From Cellvibrio sp. (lineage in GTDB: Bacteria; Pseudomonadota; Gammaproteobacteria; Pseudomonadales; Cellvibrionaceae), in NCBI GenBank assembly GCA_016712405.1, contig JADJRD010000003.1, positions 362,501 to 426,500 of the forward strand: 64,000 nt of DNA, in the 5' to 3' direction. Shown here in pieces: positions 8,497 to 18,143 of the stretch. The notes under the pieces were generated by a model. That model saw only the letters and a program-made list of their open reading frames with translations. It was not told where the DNA came from and searched no databases. Every line of letters begins with the position of its first letter. Position 1 is the first letter of the stretch. A program made the translations under genes and the position numbers.

Positions 8497-9647
8497 GTCG
8501 TCAGGATTTTCTTCGTCGCATGCCAGAAGCTGAAGAAAGTTTTCGTCGACGTGATCGTCTCGCGCAACGATTGCATCTGGATTTTTTTCTCCTGCTGCTG
8601 TTGATATCTTTAGCCACAATTGGTTTAACAGTGCTCTACAGTGCCAGTGGTCATAATCTTGCCAGTGTCGAAAAACAGGGTACGTTTTTTGTTGTAGCTT
8701 TTATTGTGATGCTGGTGGTGGCGCAAGTTCCCGTTGATTTTTTACGTCGCAGTGCCGCCATTGCTTATACGGGTGGTGTCTTGCTGTTATTGTTCGTGAT
8801 GATTTTTGGTGATATTTCCATGGGGGCGCAACGATGGTTGCAAATCGGCGGTTTTCGATTTCAGCCTTCCGAAATTATGAAGTTGGCTATGCCGATTACT
8901 ATAGCGGCATTTTTATCAGCGACTGCATTGCCGCCCGGTTTTAAACAAGTGTTCATTTCGTTGGGATTAATTTGTGTTCCTGTCGCTCTGATTATGGAGC
9001 AGCCAGATCTGGGAACCTCGTTATTCGCCTTGGTATCAGGCATGGTGGTGTTATTTTTTGCTGGCTTGCCTTGGCGTTATATTTTAGCGGCGATTGCCAT
9101 TTTTTTAGCCAGCCTTTATCCCTTTTGGCATTATGTGATGCATGATTATCAACGCCAACGTGTGCTAACTATGTTGGATCCTACTCAGGATCGATTAGGA
9201 ACTGGTTGGAATATTATTCAATCAAAAACGGCAATTGGATCTGGCGGTTTATCGGGTAAAGGATGGATGCAAGGTACTCAATCAAGATTGGATTTTTTAC
9301 CTGAAGGCCATACTGATTTTATTATCGCAGTACTTAGTGAAGAGTTTGGTTTGTTAGGTGTTTTGTTATTGTTGACGGTTTATTTGTTAATTATTATTCG
9401 CGGAATGGTGATTGCCATCCAATCACAAAACACCTTCAGCCGATTGTTGGCAGCCAGTATCAGTACAACCTTTTTGTGCTATGTGTTTGTGAATATGGGA
9501 ATGGTGTCCGGTATGTTGCCTGTGGTGGGTGTACCTTTGCCCTTGGTCAGTCAAGGCGGAACAGCAATTGTCGCGCTCTTTGCCGGTTTTGGTATTTTGA
9601 TGGCAATCAGTACCGAAAAGAAACGTGTAATGATGAAAGAAATTTAA
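8493..9647 (+). CDS. rodA: rod shape-determining protein RodA, SEDS peptidoglycan glycosyltransferase
   Basis: RodA polymerises lipid II into glycan strands in the elongasome together with PBP2. The 384-aa protein has about ten hydrophobic segments and SEDS motifs: GAQRWLQIGGFRFQPSEIMKL, TGWNIIQSKTAIGSGGLSGKGW and the FLPEGHTDFIIAVLSEEFG region with the catalytic Asp. Its ATG overlaps the mrdA stop (ATGA), so the pair is translationally coupled. Repeat B1 follows it. Confidence 0.96.
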   Translation: MSRQDFLRRMPEAEESFRRRDRLAQRLHLDFFLLLLLISLATIGLTVLYSASGHNLASVEKQGTFFVVAFIVMLVVAQVPVDFLRRSAAIAYTGGVLLLLFVMIFGDISMGAQRWLQIGGFRFQPSEIMKLAMPITIAAFLSATALPPGFKQVFISLGLICVPVALIMEQPDLGTSLFALVSGMVVLFFAGLPWRYILAAIAIFLASLYPFWHYVMHDYQRQRVLTMLDPTQDRLGTGWNIIQSKTAIGSGGLSGKGWMQGTQSRLDFLPEGHTDFIIAVLSEEFGLLGVLLLLTVYLLIIIRGMVIAIQSQNTFSRLLAASISTTFLCYVFVNMGMVSGMLPVVGVPLPLVSQGGTAIVALFAGFGILMAISTEKKRVMMKEI

Positions 9648-9700
9648 AAGAAAGAAAATTAGCGTGCTTTTGCAGGTAAATTTTTTCGACAAAAGTGTAT

Positions 9701-9728
9701 CGTCATTCCTGCCTTCGCAGGAATGACG
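9701..9728. repeat. 28-bp perfect palindrome, copy B1
   Basis: CGTCATTCCTGC and GCAGGAATGACG are exact inverse arms around a CTTC loop. Related halves recur at 26.0 kb (B3). It lies between rodA and mltB and could act as a REP-like element or an mRNA 3'-end stabiliser. Confidence 0.85.
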
Positions 9729-9790
9729 AACCTTGAAAAATAATTTTTGTAAAATCTATTGAGTTTATTTTAAGAAATAAGGTGTATCTA

Positions 9791-10797
9791 ATGCTTCGAC
9801 TGGCTGTCTTTTTTGTATTGTTAATGGGCGTTAATAGTTTGGCTACAGCTGATTACACTCAGCATGCCGAAGCCATAAAATTTATCGATGAAATGAAAGC
9901 GAGCCACCAATTTACAGAAGAAGAGCTTAATGTTTGGATAAAATCTGCAGAAAAAAAACAAAATATTTTGGATGCTATTGCGCGCCCTGCCGAAAAAGCC
10001 AAGCCTTGGCGAGAATATCGCCCAATTTTTATTCAGCCTCAACGTGTGACAGCCGGTGTTGAGTTCTGGAACCAGCATGAAAAAACGCTGGCTCAAGCAG
10101 AAAAGCAATACGGTGTTGAACGCGAAATTATTGTGGCGATTATAGGTGTTGAAACCGGTTATGGAAAAAACATGGGTGGTCATCGAGTGATAGATGCACT
10201 GACGACATTAGCCTTTGATTATCCACCACGTGCTCCATTTTTTCGTTCGGAATTAATGAATTATTTGTTATTAACGCGTGAACAGAAAAAGATCCTCTGG
10301 ATTTTAAAGGTTCTTATGCAGGTGCAATGGGTTATGGACAATTTATGCCATCCAGTTATCGCAATTGGGCTGTGGACTTTGACGGAGATGAATTCAAAGA
10401 TATTTGGAATAATCCGGTGGACGCCATTGGCAGTGTCGCCAATTATTTTAAAGCGCATGGATGGAAGCATAAAAATGGGGTAGTAATACCCGCTATTTTT
10501 AGCGGCGACAAAACCGCAATTACCTTTAATCAAATTGAAGTACCTAAAACATCCTACAAAGCTTGGAAGCGTTTAGGAATTAAAGCAAAACAAAAAACGT
10601 CATCCTCCTTACCTTTGTTGGCGATTGAATTTGATGGGGCCGAAGGTTTGGAGTATTGGTTGGGGATGCATAATTTTTATGTTATCACTCGGTACAATCG
10701 AAGTCCTATGTATGCTATGGCTGTGTATCAATTGAGTCAGGAAATTAAAACGGCAAAACTCAATGCTGTTAAAAAATCTCAATCAGGTAATCTATGA
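9791..10797 (+). pseudogene. mltB: lytic murein transglycosylase B (frameshifted in this sequence)
   Basis: MltB cleaves the glycan MurNAc-GlcNAc bond to form 1,6-anhydro ends in the periplasm. I chose the ATG at 9791 because AAGGTG lies at correct spacing; a signal peptide MLRLAVFFVLLMGVNSLATA follows. The catalytic Glu lies in IIGVETGYGK, and GYGQFMPSSYRNWAVDFDGD is in the second frame. An A5 run after CGTGAACAG (about 10284-10288) breaks the frame. One more A gives KKDPLDFKGSYAGAMGYGQF, the family sequence, and a 335-aa protein. The signal ends in ALA-type residues with no lipobox Cys, so this copy is probably soluble periplasmic. A sequencing deletion is likely. Confidence 0.88.
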
Positions 10798-11708
10798 AGA
10801 TTATGTCGCCTGAGTGTCAATCAAAAAACAATCATAAAATTCTGGTTGTAGTGTTTCTCTTAAGCGGCATTTTATTGGTAGGTTGTAATTCAGTCCCCGA
10901 CAAAACTGATGCTTCTCGTGATCGGCATTCTGAATCTGATTCGGATCGGATTCAAAAGGGTCGATACTCACAAGACAAAGATAATGGGCCGACAGAAGAA
11001 GTTGATCTTTCGCATATTCCCGATGCGGTTCCACGCCGTGAACTGAGAACAATTGCAGGCAATAAAAATCCTTACACCATTCTTGGAAAAACCTATCATT
11101 TAATTAAGGACGAAAGTTCATATAAAGAACGTGGATATGCCAGTTGGTACGGCAAAAAATTTAATGGATTCAAAACATCCAATGGTGAAATTTACGATAT
11201 GTATGCCATGACGGCTGCACATAAAACATTACCCATTCCGTCGTATGTGCGAGTAACTAATGTGACTAATGGCAAAACCGTAGTGGTGCGTGTCAATGAT
11301 CGTGGCCCTTTTCATGAGGGGCGTATTATTGATTTAAGTTATGCAGCCGCGCAGCGTATTGGCATTCACAAAGCCGGCACAGGTTTGGTGGATGTTGAAA
11401 TTGTTTTACCCAGTGACCAACCTTCTATTCCGCGTCGCGCTGAAATACCAACGTCGGTTGAAACGGCGTTGCCGCCGAATACATTTTTACAAATTGCCGC
11501 TTTTTCTTCATTGCATTCAGCAAAAGAATATGCGGCGGCTCTTGCAACCCAATTACCGCAAATTCCGGTGATACATTCTGAAACCAATCCGAAAGAAATT
11601 CACAGAGTGAGATTGGGGCCATTTGTTACAACGCAGGAATTGCAAAATGCACGGGATCAATTGGCGAAGATCAATTTACGCGATGTGCATCTTGTGTATG
11701 TGAAATAA
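10794..11708 (+). CDS. rlpA: septal ring lytic transglycosylase RlpA family lipoprotein
   Basis: RlpA is an outer-membrane lipoprotein that in Pseudomonas cleaves denuded glycan strands at septa. Seen here: a long N-region, hydrophobic VVVFLLSGILL and lipobox LVGC with Cys near residue 31; a double-psi beta-barrel domain (about 110-205) with GYASWYGKKFNG, the TAAHKTLP segment and VNDRGPF containing the catalytic Asp; then a C-terminal SPOR domain (about 230-304) starting FLQIAAFSS for binding denuded peptidoglycan. Its start overlaps the mltB stop (ATGA). Confidence 0.93.
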   Translation: MKIMSPECQSKNNHKILVVVFLLSGILLVGCNSVPDKTDASRDRHSESDSDRIQKGRYSQDKDNGPTEEVDLSHIPDAVPRRELRTIAGNKNPYTILGKTYHLIKDESSYKERGYASWYGKKFNGFKTSNGEIYDMYAMTAAHKTLPIPSYVRVTNVTNGKTVVVRVNDRGPFHEGRIIDLSYAAAQRIGIHKAGTGLVDVEIVLPSDQPSIPRRAEIPTSVETALPPNTFLQIAAFSSLHSAKEYAAALATQLPQIPVIHSETNPKEIHRVRLGPFVTTQELQNARDQLAKINLRDVHLVYVK

Positions 11709-11710
11709 AT

Positions 11711-11742
11711 ATCCCCGCCGTCATCCCCGGGTAGGCGGGGAT
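11711..11742. repeat. short palindromic repeat, copy B2
   Basis: ATCCCCGCC and GGCGGGGAT are exact inverse 9-base arms around GTCATCCCCGGGTA. The sequence resembles the widespread GTCATCCC intergenic type. It separates rlpA from dacA and may serve as a terminator-like hairpin, although there is no T tract. Confidence 0.7.
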
Positions 11743-11785
11743 CCAGTGTAGTGTAATAAATGTTAACTAAGGTGAAGTTGTTGTT

Positions 11786-13021
11786 ATGAAAAAGTTAGTG
11801 ATAGGTTTGTGTGTTCTTGGTTTTACGTCATGGTCATTGGCGCAACAAAATTCGTTGCCTGTTCCTGATAATCAGCCTGGTCTGAATGCAAAACCCGTTT
11901 TAAATCAGCCCCAAGCTATGGTCATTCCTTCTGCCCCCTCTGTCGCTGCAAAAGCTTGGATATTAGTTGATGCGGCAACGGGCAATATTATTGCTGAACA
12001 AAATGCAGATGCACCAATGTACCCAGCCAGTCTCACTAAAATGATTACTAGCTATTTAGCGATTGACGCAATAGAACAGGGCAAGATCGCTGAAGAGGAT
12101 TTAGCGACCATCAGCGTAAAAGCTTGGCGTATGGCAAACACAACCGGTTCTGCCAGTTTTATTCGCGAGGGCACACAGGTTTCAGTGATAGATTTATTGC
12201 GCGGTGTAATTATTCAATCAGGTAACGATGCATCGGTTGCCATTGCTGAATATGTTGCGGGAAATGAAGATAGTTTTGTGGATATGATGAATAAAAAAGC
12301 CCTTGAATTGGGAATGGCCAATACTCGTTATGCCAATTCACATGGTTTGGATGATGACCTTGCTCCTGATCAACTTTATACCACCGCCAAGGATCAAGCG
12401 ATTTTAGCGCGAGCAATTGTTTATGATCACGCGCGTCATTATCCCATCTATGCCGAGAAAAATTTTACTTACAATAATATTCGTCAAGGTAATCGCAATT
12501 TATTGTTATATCGTGATGATTCAGTGGACGGTTTGAAAACCGGTCACACCAGTAAGGCGGGTTACAATTTAGTGGCCTCAGCAAAGCGCGATGGCATGAG
12601 ATTAATTTCAGTTGTGTTGGGGACTGAAAGTGAAAAAGTGCGTGCAGCAGAAACCGAAAAATTATTGGCTTATGGATTCCGTTATTTCCAAACTGTCAGT
12701 TTGTATAAAGCTGGTCAGGAAATGGCAACTCAGCAAGTGTGGGCGGGTACCACCGATCAAGTGACGATTGGGTTACCCAAAGATATCACTCTGACTTTAC
12801 CAAAAGGTAGCGAGCCCTTTTTGAAAGCCAGTATGCATATCAATGAAATTATTAAAGCGCCGATAACACCTGGGCAGGAATTGGGAAATTTAACTGTTCA
12901 ATTAAACGATCAATTAATTGTGAATACACCATTGGTTGCGACTCATGCGGTTGAGGAAGCGGGATTTTTTGCAAGATTGTGGGATAACATCAGATTATTT
13001 TTTAAAAATTTATTTAGTTGA
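11786..13021 (+). CDS. dacA: D-alanyl-D-alanine carboxypeptidase (PBP5/6 type)
   Basis: DacA trims the terminal D-Ala from pentapeptide stems in the periplasm and so limits cross-linking. Seen: a signal peptide (MKKLVIGLCVLGFTSWSLAQ), the serine-type active site SLTK at 82-85, SGN at 145-147, KTG at 251-253, a C-terminal beta domain, and a terminal amphipathic anchor (FARLWDNIRLFFKNLF) for the outer leaflet of the inner membrane. At 411 aa it is full length. Upstream order rlpA-dacA is standard; the usual followers ybeD-lipB-lipA are about 45 kb away. Confidence 0.95.
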   Translation: MKKLVIGLCVLGFTSWSLAQQNSLPVPDNQPGLNAKPVLNQPQAMVIPSAPSVAAKAWILVDAATGNIIAEQNADAPMYPASLTKMITSYLAIDAIEQGKIAEEDLATISVKAWRMANTTGSASFIREGTQVSVIDLLRGVIIQSGNDASVAIAEYVAGNEDSFVDMMNKKALELGMANTRYANSHGLDDDLAPDQLYTTAKDQAILARAIVYDHARHYPIYAEKNFTYNNIRQGNRNLLLYRDDSVDGLKTGHTSKAGYNLVASAKRDGMRLISVVLGTESEKVRAAETEKLLAYGFRYFQTVSLYKAGQEMATQQVWAGTTDQVTIGLPKDITLTLPKGSEPFLKASMHINEIIKAPITPGQELGNLTVQLNDQLIVNTPLVATHAVEEAGFFARLWDNIRLFFKNLFS

Positions 13022-13029
13022 TTCAAAAC

Positions 13030-13184
13030 ACCCTCTCCCTAACCCTCTCCCATCAAGGGAGAGGGGATAGATTGATGTTCTAAGAAGAAATATTTTTGTA
13101 ATTTGAAAATTCATAAATTTACGAAGAGATAGAATGTTGCTAATTCCCCTCTCCCCTTGTGGGAGAGGGGCAGGGGAGAGGGGG
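13030..13184. repeat. GC-rich palindromic repeat, copy A5 (divergent, long)
   Basis: Two self-complementary arms, CCCTCTCCCATCAAGGGAGAGGGG and CCCCTCTCCCCTTGTGGGAGAGGGG in core, flank an AT-rich interior of about 75 bp. Outer CCCTCTCCCTAACCC resembles the A family but with more T. It fills the dacA-oxidoreductase gap. Confidence 0.75.
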
Positions 13185-13210
13185 TTTTAAATCTTTCATA
13201 GGAGCGCATC

Positions 13211-14203
13211 ATGACCAAAAAAATCCGTTGGGGAATTATCAGTACAGCCAATATCGGTGTGGCAAAAGTAATTCCTGCTTTACAAAAATCCAAACACAAT
13301 CAAGTGGTCGCCATAGCGTCACGGGATATTCATCCAGCAATGGAATGGGCGCAAAAACTATCGATTCCAAAAGCTTACGGAAGTTATGATGAATTATTTG
13401 CCGATGCAGAAATTGATGCAATTTATAATCCACTGCCTAATCACTTGCATATTCCTTATTCGGTTGCAGCAGTCAATGCCGGCAAACATGTTTTATGTGA
13501 AAAACCATTAGGATTAGATCTTGCTGATACTGCCCCCTTAATTGCTGCGGCAGAAAAAAATCCACAGATTAAAATAATGGAAGCGTTTATGTATCGCTTT
13601 CATCCTCAATGGCAACACGCCAAACAAATGGTTGAAGCGGGTGCGATTGGAAAATTACGTAATATTCAGGCACATTTTTTCTACAATAATCGTGATGATT
13701 CCAACATTCGCAACAAAGCGGATTGGGGTGGTGGTGCGTTGTTGGATATAGGTTGCTATCCAATTTCAGTATCGCGTTTATTGTATGGGCGTGAGCCAAA
13801 AAAAGTATTTGCACAAATCACTCCTTGGCCGGGTTATGAAGTAGATTGTTTGGTAAATGGCACAATGGATTTTGGTGATGGGTTGGCAAGTTTTGCGGTT
13901 TCTACCAAAGTGGAGCCCGGGCAATTAGTCATAGCATCGGGTGAAGCGGGAGGTATGCAATTTGACATGCCTTTTAGTCCTGAGCCAACAGAAACACAAC
14001 AAATTCTACTCAAACAGAATCGGCAATTGCAGCTATTGGATATTGCAGCGGCGGATCAATACGCAGAAATGGGTGATGCGTTTGCGCTAAGTATTTTGAA
14101 TAACACAGCGGTACCTACACCTTTAACCGATGGGTTGGCGAATATGCGAATTATTGATGCAATGTTTGAAAGTGCGAAGAAACAGGAATGGGTGAATATT
14201 TAA
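13211..14203 (+). CDS. Gfo/Idh/MocA family NAD(P)-dependent oxidoreductase
   Basis: This family oxidises or reduces sugars, inositols and related polyols, or forms trans-dihydrodiols. The N-terminal Rossmann domain starts WGIISTANIGVAKVIPAL, and EKPLGLD carries the family Lys that contacts substrate and cofactor. The C-terminal half is the mixed alpha/beta domain with GGGALLDIGCYPIS, including the conserved Asp and Tyr region. At 330 aa it has normal length. AGGAG precedes the start. The sequence resembles the D-xylose/glucose-fructose oxidoreductase branch, but the substrate is not fixed by sequence or context. Confidence 0.85.
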   Translation: MTKKIRWGIISTANIGVAKVIPALQKSKHNQVVAIASRDIHPAMEWAQKLSIPKAYGSYDELFADAEIDAIYNPLPNHLHIPYSVAAVNAGKHVLCEKPLGLDLADTAPLIAAAEKNPQIKIMEAFMYRFHPQWQHAKQMVEAGAIGKLRNIQAHFFYNNRDDSNIRNKADWGGGALLDIGCYPISVSRLLYGREPKKVFAQITPWPGYEVDCLVNGTMDFGDGLASFAVSTKVEPGQLVIASGEAGGMQFDMPFSPEPTETQQILLKQNRQLQLLDIAAADQYAEMGDAFALSILNNTAVPTPLTDGLANMRIIDAMFESAKKQEWVNI

Positions 14204-14231
14204 TTTACACAAAGCCAGCAAGAAATTATTT

Positions 14232-16454
14232 ATGAAAACACATTTGATCTCTGGGTTTATACTCATGCTGTTGTCCACATTTCCTGTGGCTTCAGCCTTT
14301 GCCAACGAAATAAAAAAATCAGACAGACTTGCTCCAGCTTTAACGAAAATTGCCAAAACCAAAATTGATGAAAAATCAGAAGCTGAAGTGCTCTTGCGTA
14401 AAACCCGTGTGGTGTTGGATGAAAAAGGATTCAGTCGAGCGGTGTCTTACGTGGCGGTACATATCAACAGTGATGAAGCCGCGAGAGATTACAGCCAAAT
14501 CAGTGTGAGCTTTAACAGTTTTTATGAAGATATCGCATTGGACTTCGCCAATGTACGCACGACGGATGGAAAGATTCACAGTGTTCAGCCGGATGCCACT
14601 CAAATTCAAAGCCCTTCCGACGAAAATTTTTATCACGATCAAAAAGAATTACTCTTTTCTTTGCCTAACGTTCGTAAAGGGTCCGTCATTGAGTTTCAAT
14701 ACACTTATACGGATATTAAAAAAATAATGCCAGATGCTTGGTTCGATAGCTTTGGTTTTCATTGGTGGGAAGATAGAGCGGCAGGGCAGGGTAGTCGGGC
14801 AGATAAAGTTGCCTTGTCGGAATTAGAAATTATCTTACCTGAAAGCTTGCCATTTTATTTTAATGATGCGAGCCGATACGGTGTTAAATTAAAAAAATCT
14901 TCCAAGAAAAATCAACAGATCTATTTTTGGCAAGTGAAAAATCTGGCTGAAGTCAAACTGCAAGAATATATGCAGCGTGATCATAGTTATGCAGCTTATG
15001 TGCGTGCAGGAACAGTCAAAGATTGGCAGCCGGTCGCTGTCTGGGCAGATAATTTGATATCGCCCCATTTGAAAATTGATGACAAAATGAATCAGCTTAA
15101 GGATGAAATTAATAAAACGACGAAAACACCAGAGCAAAAAGTTAAAGCTGTCTATAGTGCCATGCAGGATAAAATTCGCTACGTATTTGCGCATGTGGGG
15201 CGCGGAGGTTATGAGCCTCATGACGCTGCTGAAGTATTAAAAAATGGTTATGGTGATTGTAAAGATCAAACAGTGTTTGCTGTGACTTTGTTACGCGCTT
15301 TGGGCATTGAAGCTAATCCTGCATTAATTGCGACCCGCAGCCGCGGTGTACCGGACATGACAATTCCTGCTGTCACTTTCGATCATATGATTGTGCACAT
15401 TCCTGCACAAAATGGATTGGCTGAGTTATGGATGGATACTACGGGTGATGCTAATTTGTACCCTGGATTTTCTGTGGCAATTGAAGATCAGCCAGCATTG
15501 GTAGTTAATCAAGAAACGAATGGCATTCAGTTTTTGCCAGCACTCCCGGCGAAAGAGCATAACGTCAATTTTAGATTGGTGTTCGATAAAATTTCCGGAA
15601 AAAATGCTCAAGCCAGTTTTGATATTCAATTTAGTGGTATGTATGAGCAGCGTTTGCGTAGTATGTGGCAATACACGCCTGACAGAGAAAAATATTTTCG
15701 AGACTTTCTAAAAAATCTATATTCATCCGCAGATATCATTGAGCTTCAAGCGTTAAATGCGGATAGTCTATGGGAGGGCTTTCATATAAAGGGGAAATTT
15801 TTATTTTCCAATGTATGGGGTGGCGAAAAAGAGCCTATTGAATATGGATTTAATATCACCCAATTAACCAGTTTGTTTGCCGATCTGCGTAGCTTGGATA
15901 AACCTGAAAATCGCAAGCAACGATTTGTATTGAGTCCAGGCTATAGCATTCATTCAACTATTATTTTTAAAAGTCCCAGTCCGCATTATCAATTGCAGGT
16001 GAAAACCCAAGGGCAGAATAACGAGAATAGCTTTTATACTTTGCAACAATCTGGCAAAGATTTAAAAGGTCAATATCAAATAGAACAGCAGTTAGAGTTA
16101 AAGCCTGTTGATTTAAGTATTCAGGACTACCCAGCTTATTATCAACAGATTCAACAACTCTTGGATACGCAAAATTGGAGTGTGAGTTATACCTACAATA
16201 CTGGCCAAGCTGCTATGGCGGCGGTTAAACAATCCGGCAAATCTGAAACTGATCAACTCATCGCTATTATTCGTTTGCATATCAAAAATGGTCAGTATGC
16301 TGACGCCTTAAAGGTGGCCGAAGATGTTGTAGTAAAATCACCGAGTTCAGGTGAGGCTTATTATTTACTGGGTTTGGCGCAGGGCTACAATAATTTGTTA
16401 GATGAATCAGATAAATCCTTTCATAAAGCAGAGTTTTTGGGATACGACATATGA
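14232..16454 (+). CDS. DUF3857 and transglutaminase-like domain protein, exported
   Basis: I recognise an exported DUF3857 plus transglutaminase-core protein; its reaction is unknown. Seen: a signal peptide ending near SAFA (about residue 24), a beta-rich DUF3857 region (about 40-250), and a transglutaminase fold with a complete triad: Cys in GYGDCKDQT (about 340), His in DHMIVH (about 383) and Asp in LWMDTTGD (about 400). A beta domain and a C-terminal TPR-like pair (LIAIIRLHIKNGQYADALKVAEDVV) follow. It overlaps the next gene by ATGA, so the two are coupled and probably act together in the periplasm. Confidence 0.8.
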   Translation: MKTHLISGFILMLLSTFPVASAFANEIKKSDRLAPALTKIAKTKIDEKSEAEVLLRKTRVVLDEKGFSRAVSYVAVHINSDEAARDYSQISVSFNSFYEDIALDFANVRTTDGKIHSVQPDATQIQSPSDENFYHDQKELLFSLPNVRKGSVIEFQYTYTDIKKIMPDAWFDSFGFHWWEDRAAGQGSRADKVALSELEIILPESLPFYFNDASRYGVKLKKSSKKNQQIYFWQVKNLAEVKLQEYMQRDHSYAAYVRAGTVKDWQPVAVWADNLISPHLKIDDKMNQLKDEINKTTKTPEQKVKAVYSAMQDKIRYVFAHVGRGGYEPHDAAEVLKNGYGDCKDQTVFAVTLLRALGIEANPALIATRSRGVPDMTIPAVTFDHMIVHIPAQNGLAELWMDTTGDANLYPGFSVAIEDQPALVVNQETNGIQFLPALPAKEHNVNFRLVFDKISGKNAQASFDIQFSGMYEQRLRSMWQYTPDREKYFRDFLKNLYSSADIIELQALNADSLWEGFHIKGKFLFSNVWGGEKEPIEYGFNITQLTSLFADLRSLDKPENRKQRFVLSPGYSIHSTIIFKSPSPHYQLQVKTQGQNNENSFYTLQQSGKDLKGQYQIEQQLELKPVDLSIQDYPAYYQQIQQLLDTQNWSVSYTYNTGQAAMAAVKQSGKSETDQLIAIIRLHIKNGQYADALKVAEDVVVKSPSSGEAYYLLGLAQGYNNLLDESDKSFHKAEFLGYDI

Positions 16455-17887
16455 GATATGTTGTGCTCTTCTGTGCTTTATTAATCTCAGGTTGTGAAAC
16501 CATGAGTGAGTCCAGCAATTTAACTGAAGCAGCAATTAAACAGATTAAATTGGACTATCAACGAAAAAAACAGCGTACGGAATTAAAAAAGGCGACTGCC
16601 AAAACCGAGGCGATTCTCCTGGCAGAAAAAGAACGCGACGCGGCTTCAGGTAATCCTGAAACCTGGTACAACTTGGGTATGGTGTACTGGGAAGATTTTC
16701 AAAAAACAGATCGTCAATTCAGTCATGATCAAGCCTTAACGACATTTGAGTCATTATTAAAAATGGTGCCAGGAAATGTATCGACCATTAAGGCAATTTA
16801 CAACATACATTATCGTGATTTGGTAACCGGTGATCTAGACGCATTTGATCATACACAGAATTATTTCAATCAGCTGAATAAAGAAAATCAGAACACATTA
16901 AATCCCCCATCATTGGCAAAATTTATTTTTTTGTATTACGAACAGCGAAAAAAAGATAATTTTGATTACGAGCTATTGCAAAATACGCTATTGAAAGCAA
17001 TTCAAGAGCAGCCTTATTCTGATGCCAGCTTTATTCAGCTCGCAAAACTCTATACCAATCAATCCTACTATCCATTAGCAATTGCTACCTTAAAATACGG
17101 TGCAGAATACAATCCAGAATCTGTGGATTTATTAAAAAATATTGCGTCCACTTATGAATCAAGAGCCTCTGCCGATGGTTGCCATTACGCTAATCTTGAC
17201 TGGATTAATCGCGCCAGTCGTTACTATTTGCAAGCAATTCCTTTGCAGCCGCAAGAAGCTGATTTGCATCTGAAGCTGGCACGTTCATTTATGGATAGAG
17301 ATATGCCGAAGCTGGCCGCTTATGAAATTCAGTTGCTATTAGAGATTCAACCATCTGCCAATAATTATGCATTTGCTGCGCATAATTTTGCTCTGATGGG
17401 TAAAAGAGAAATGGCGAGCCAGTATCTGGATAATGCGAAAACAGCAGGGCTACTTGCATCGGATTCTGCCTATCATGAAGTCTATATGATTTCAGGGAAC
17501 TGGCTAAAAGCAGCGTTAAGTTTTACGGATTATGTACAGTCCCAAAAACACCTCAATGTATATGACGCAATTAAAGCCGATATTCTTTCGCAAGAATCCA
17601 AAATAAATCTGACACCGCTGGTAGCGAAAAAACAAGTGGAATACCTCAATGATTGGCAGACATTAATTCATGCCTGGTGGCAAGGAAAGATGACTGACGA
17701 TAAGCTGCAATTAGTCGTAACCAATAAATGCGAACAAGCGGAGTTGTTTTTTTATTCAGGTTACAAAGCAATGTTGGCAGGCGATTTGACCAAAGCAAAA
17801 TCAGCATTCAATAAAACTATTGATCAAAATACCTTTCGATTTGTTGAGCGTTCATTAGCAAAACGGTTTTTAGCTGAAATTCAATAA
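16451..17887 (+). CDS. TPR-repeat lipoprotein
   Basis: The N-terminus MRYVVLFCALLISGC is a short lipoprotein signal with Cys-15 as the lipidation site; the following residue is Glu, which favours outer-membrane sorting. The rest is helical with several TPR-like units, for example NPETWYNLGMVYWEDF, SDASFIQLAKLYTNQSYYPLAIATLKYG and QPQEADLHLKLARSFMDRDMPKLAAYEI. No catalytic motif is visible. It is translationally coupled to the DUF3857/transglutaminase gene, so it may scaffold or anchor that enzyme. I cannot name a function. Confidence 0.7.
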   Translation: MRYVVLFCALLISGCETMSESSNLTEAAIKQIKLDYQRKKQRTELKKATAKTEAILLAEKERDAASGNPETWYNLGMVYWEDFQKTDRQFSHDQALTTFESLLKMVPGNVSTIKAIYNIHYRDLVTGDLDAFDHTQNYFNQLNKENQNTLNPPSLAKFIFLYYEQRKKDNFDYELLQNTLLKAIQEQPYSDASFIQLAKLYTNQSYYPLAIATLKYGAEYNPESVDLLKNIASTYESRASADGCHYANLDWINRASRYYLQAIPLQPQEADLHLKLARSFMDRDMPKLAAYEIQLLLEIQPSANNYAFAAHNFALMGKREMASQYLDNAKTAGLLASDSAYHEVYMISGNWLKAALSFTDYVQSQKHLNVYDAIKADILSQESKINLTPLVAKKQVEYLNDWQTLIHAWWQGKMTDDKLQLVVTNKCEQAELFFYSGYKAMLAGDLTKAKSAFNKTIDQNTFRFVERSLAKRFLAEIQ

Positions 17888-18081
17888 ATGGATACATCAT
17901 ATCGAGGAATTTTATGAGTCACTTTCCAAAAATTGTCATAGTCGCTGACGCGAATGCTAAGCCCATTAATCGACTGCCGGAAATCCACAGGGTTGCGTGC
18001 ACATAAATCGTAACTAATTCCCGGCGCATTAAGCGCAGCACGAGAAATTAATTCGTGTGGAAGAATTCCTCGAATTAAATC
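17881..18081 (-). pseudogene. orphan minus-strand coding remnant, no start codon
   Basis: A 66-codon open frame on the minus strand reads like a protein C-terminus: ILPHELISRAALNAPG, then YDLCARNPVDFRQSING, then DYDNFWKVTHKIPRYDVSIY and a stop inside the tail of the TPR gene. It has no ATG, GTG or TTG at its beginning and an in-frame stop just upstream, so I read it as a decayed gene end. I do not recognise the family. An alternative on the plus strand is a 30-codon frame from ATG 17914 with GAGG six bases upstream; its codons look less protein-like. Confidence 0.35.
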
Positions 18082-18143
18082 TTAGGCTAGTCTAAGCTAC
18101 CAACCAGATTCACCTTTAAACCAGATAGTAGTAGGAGCTTCAC

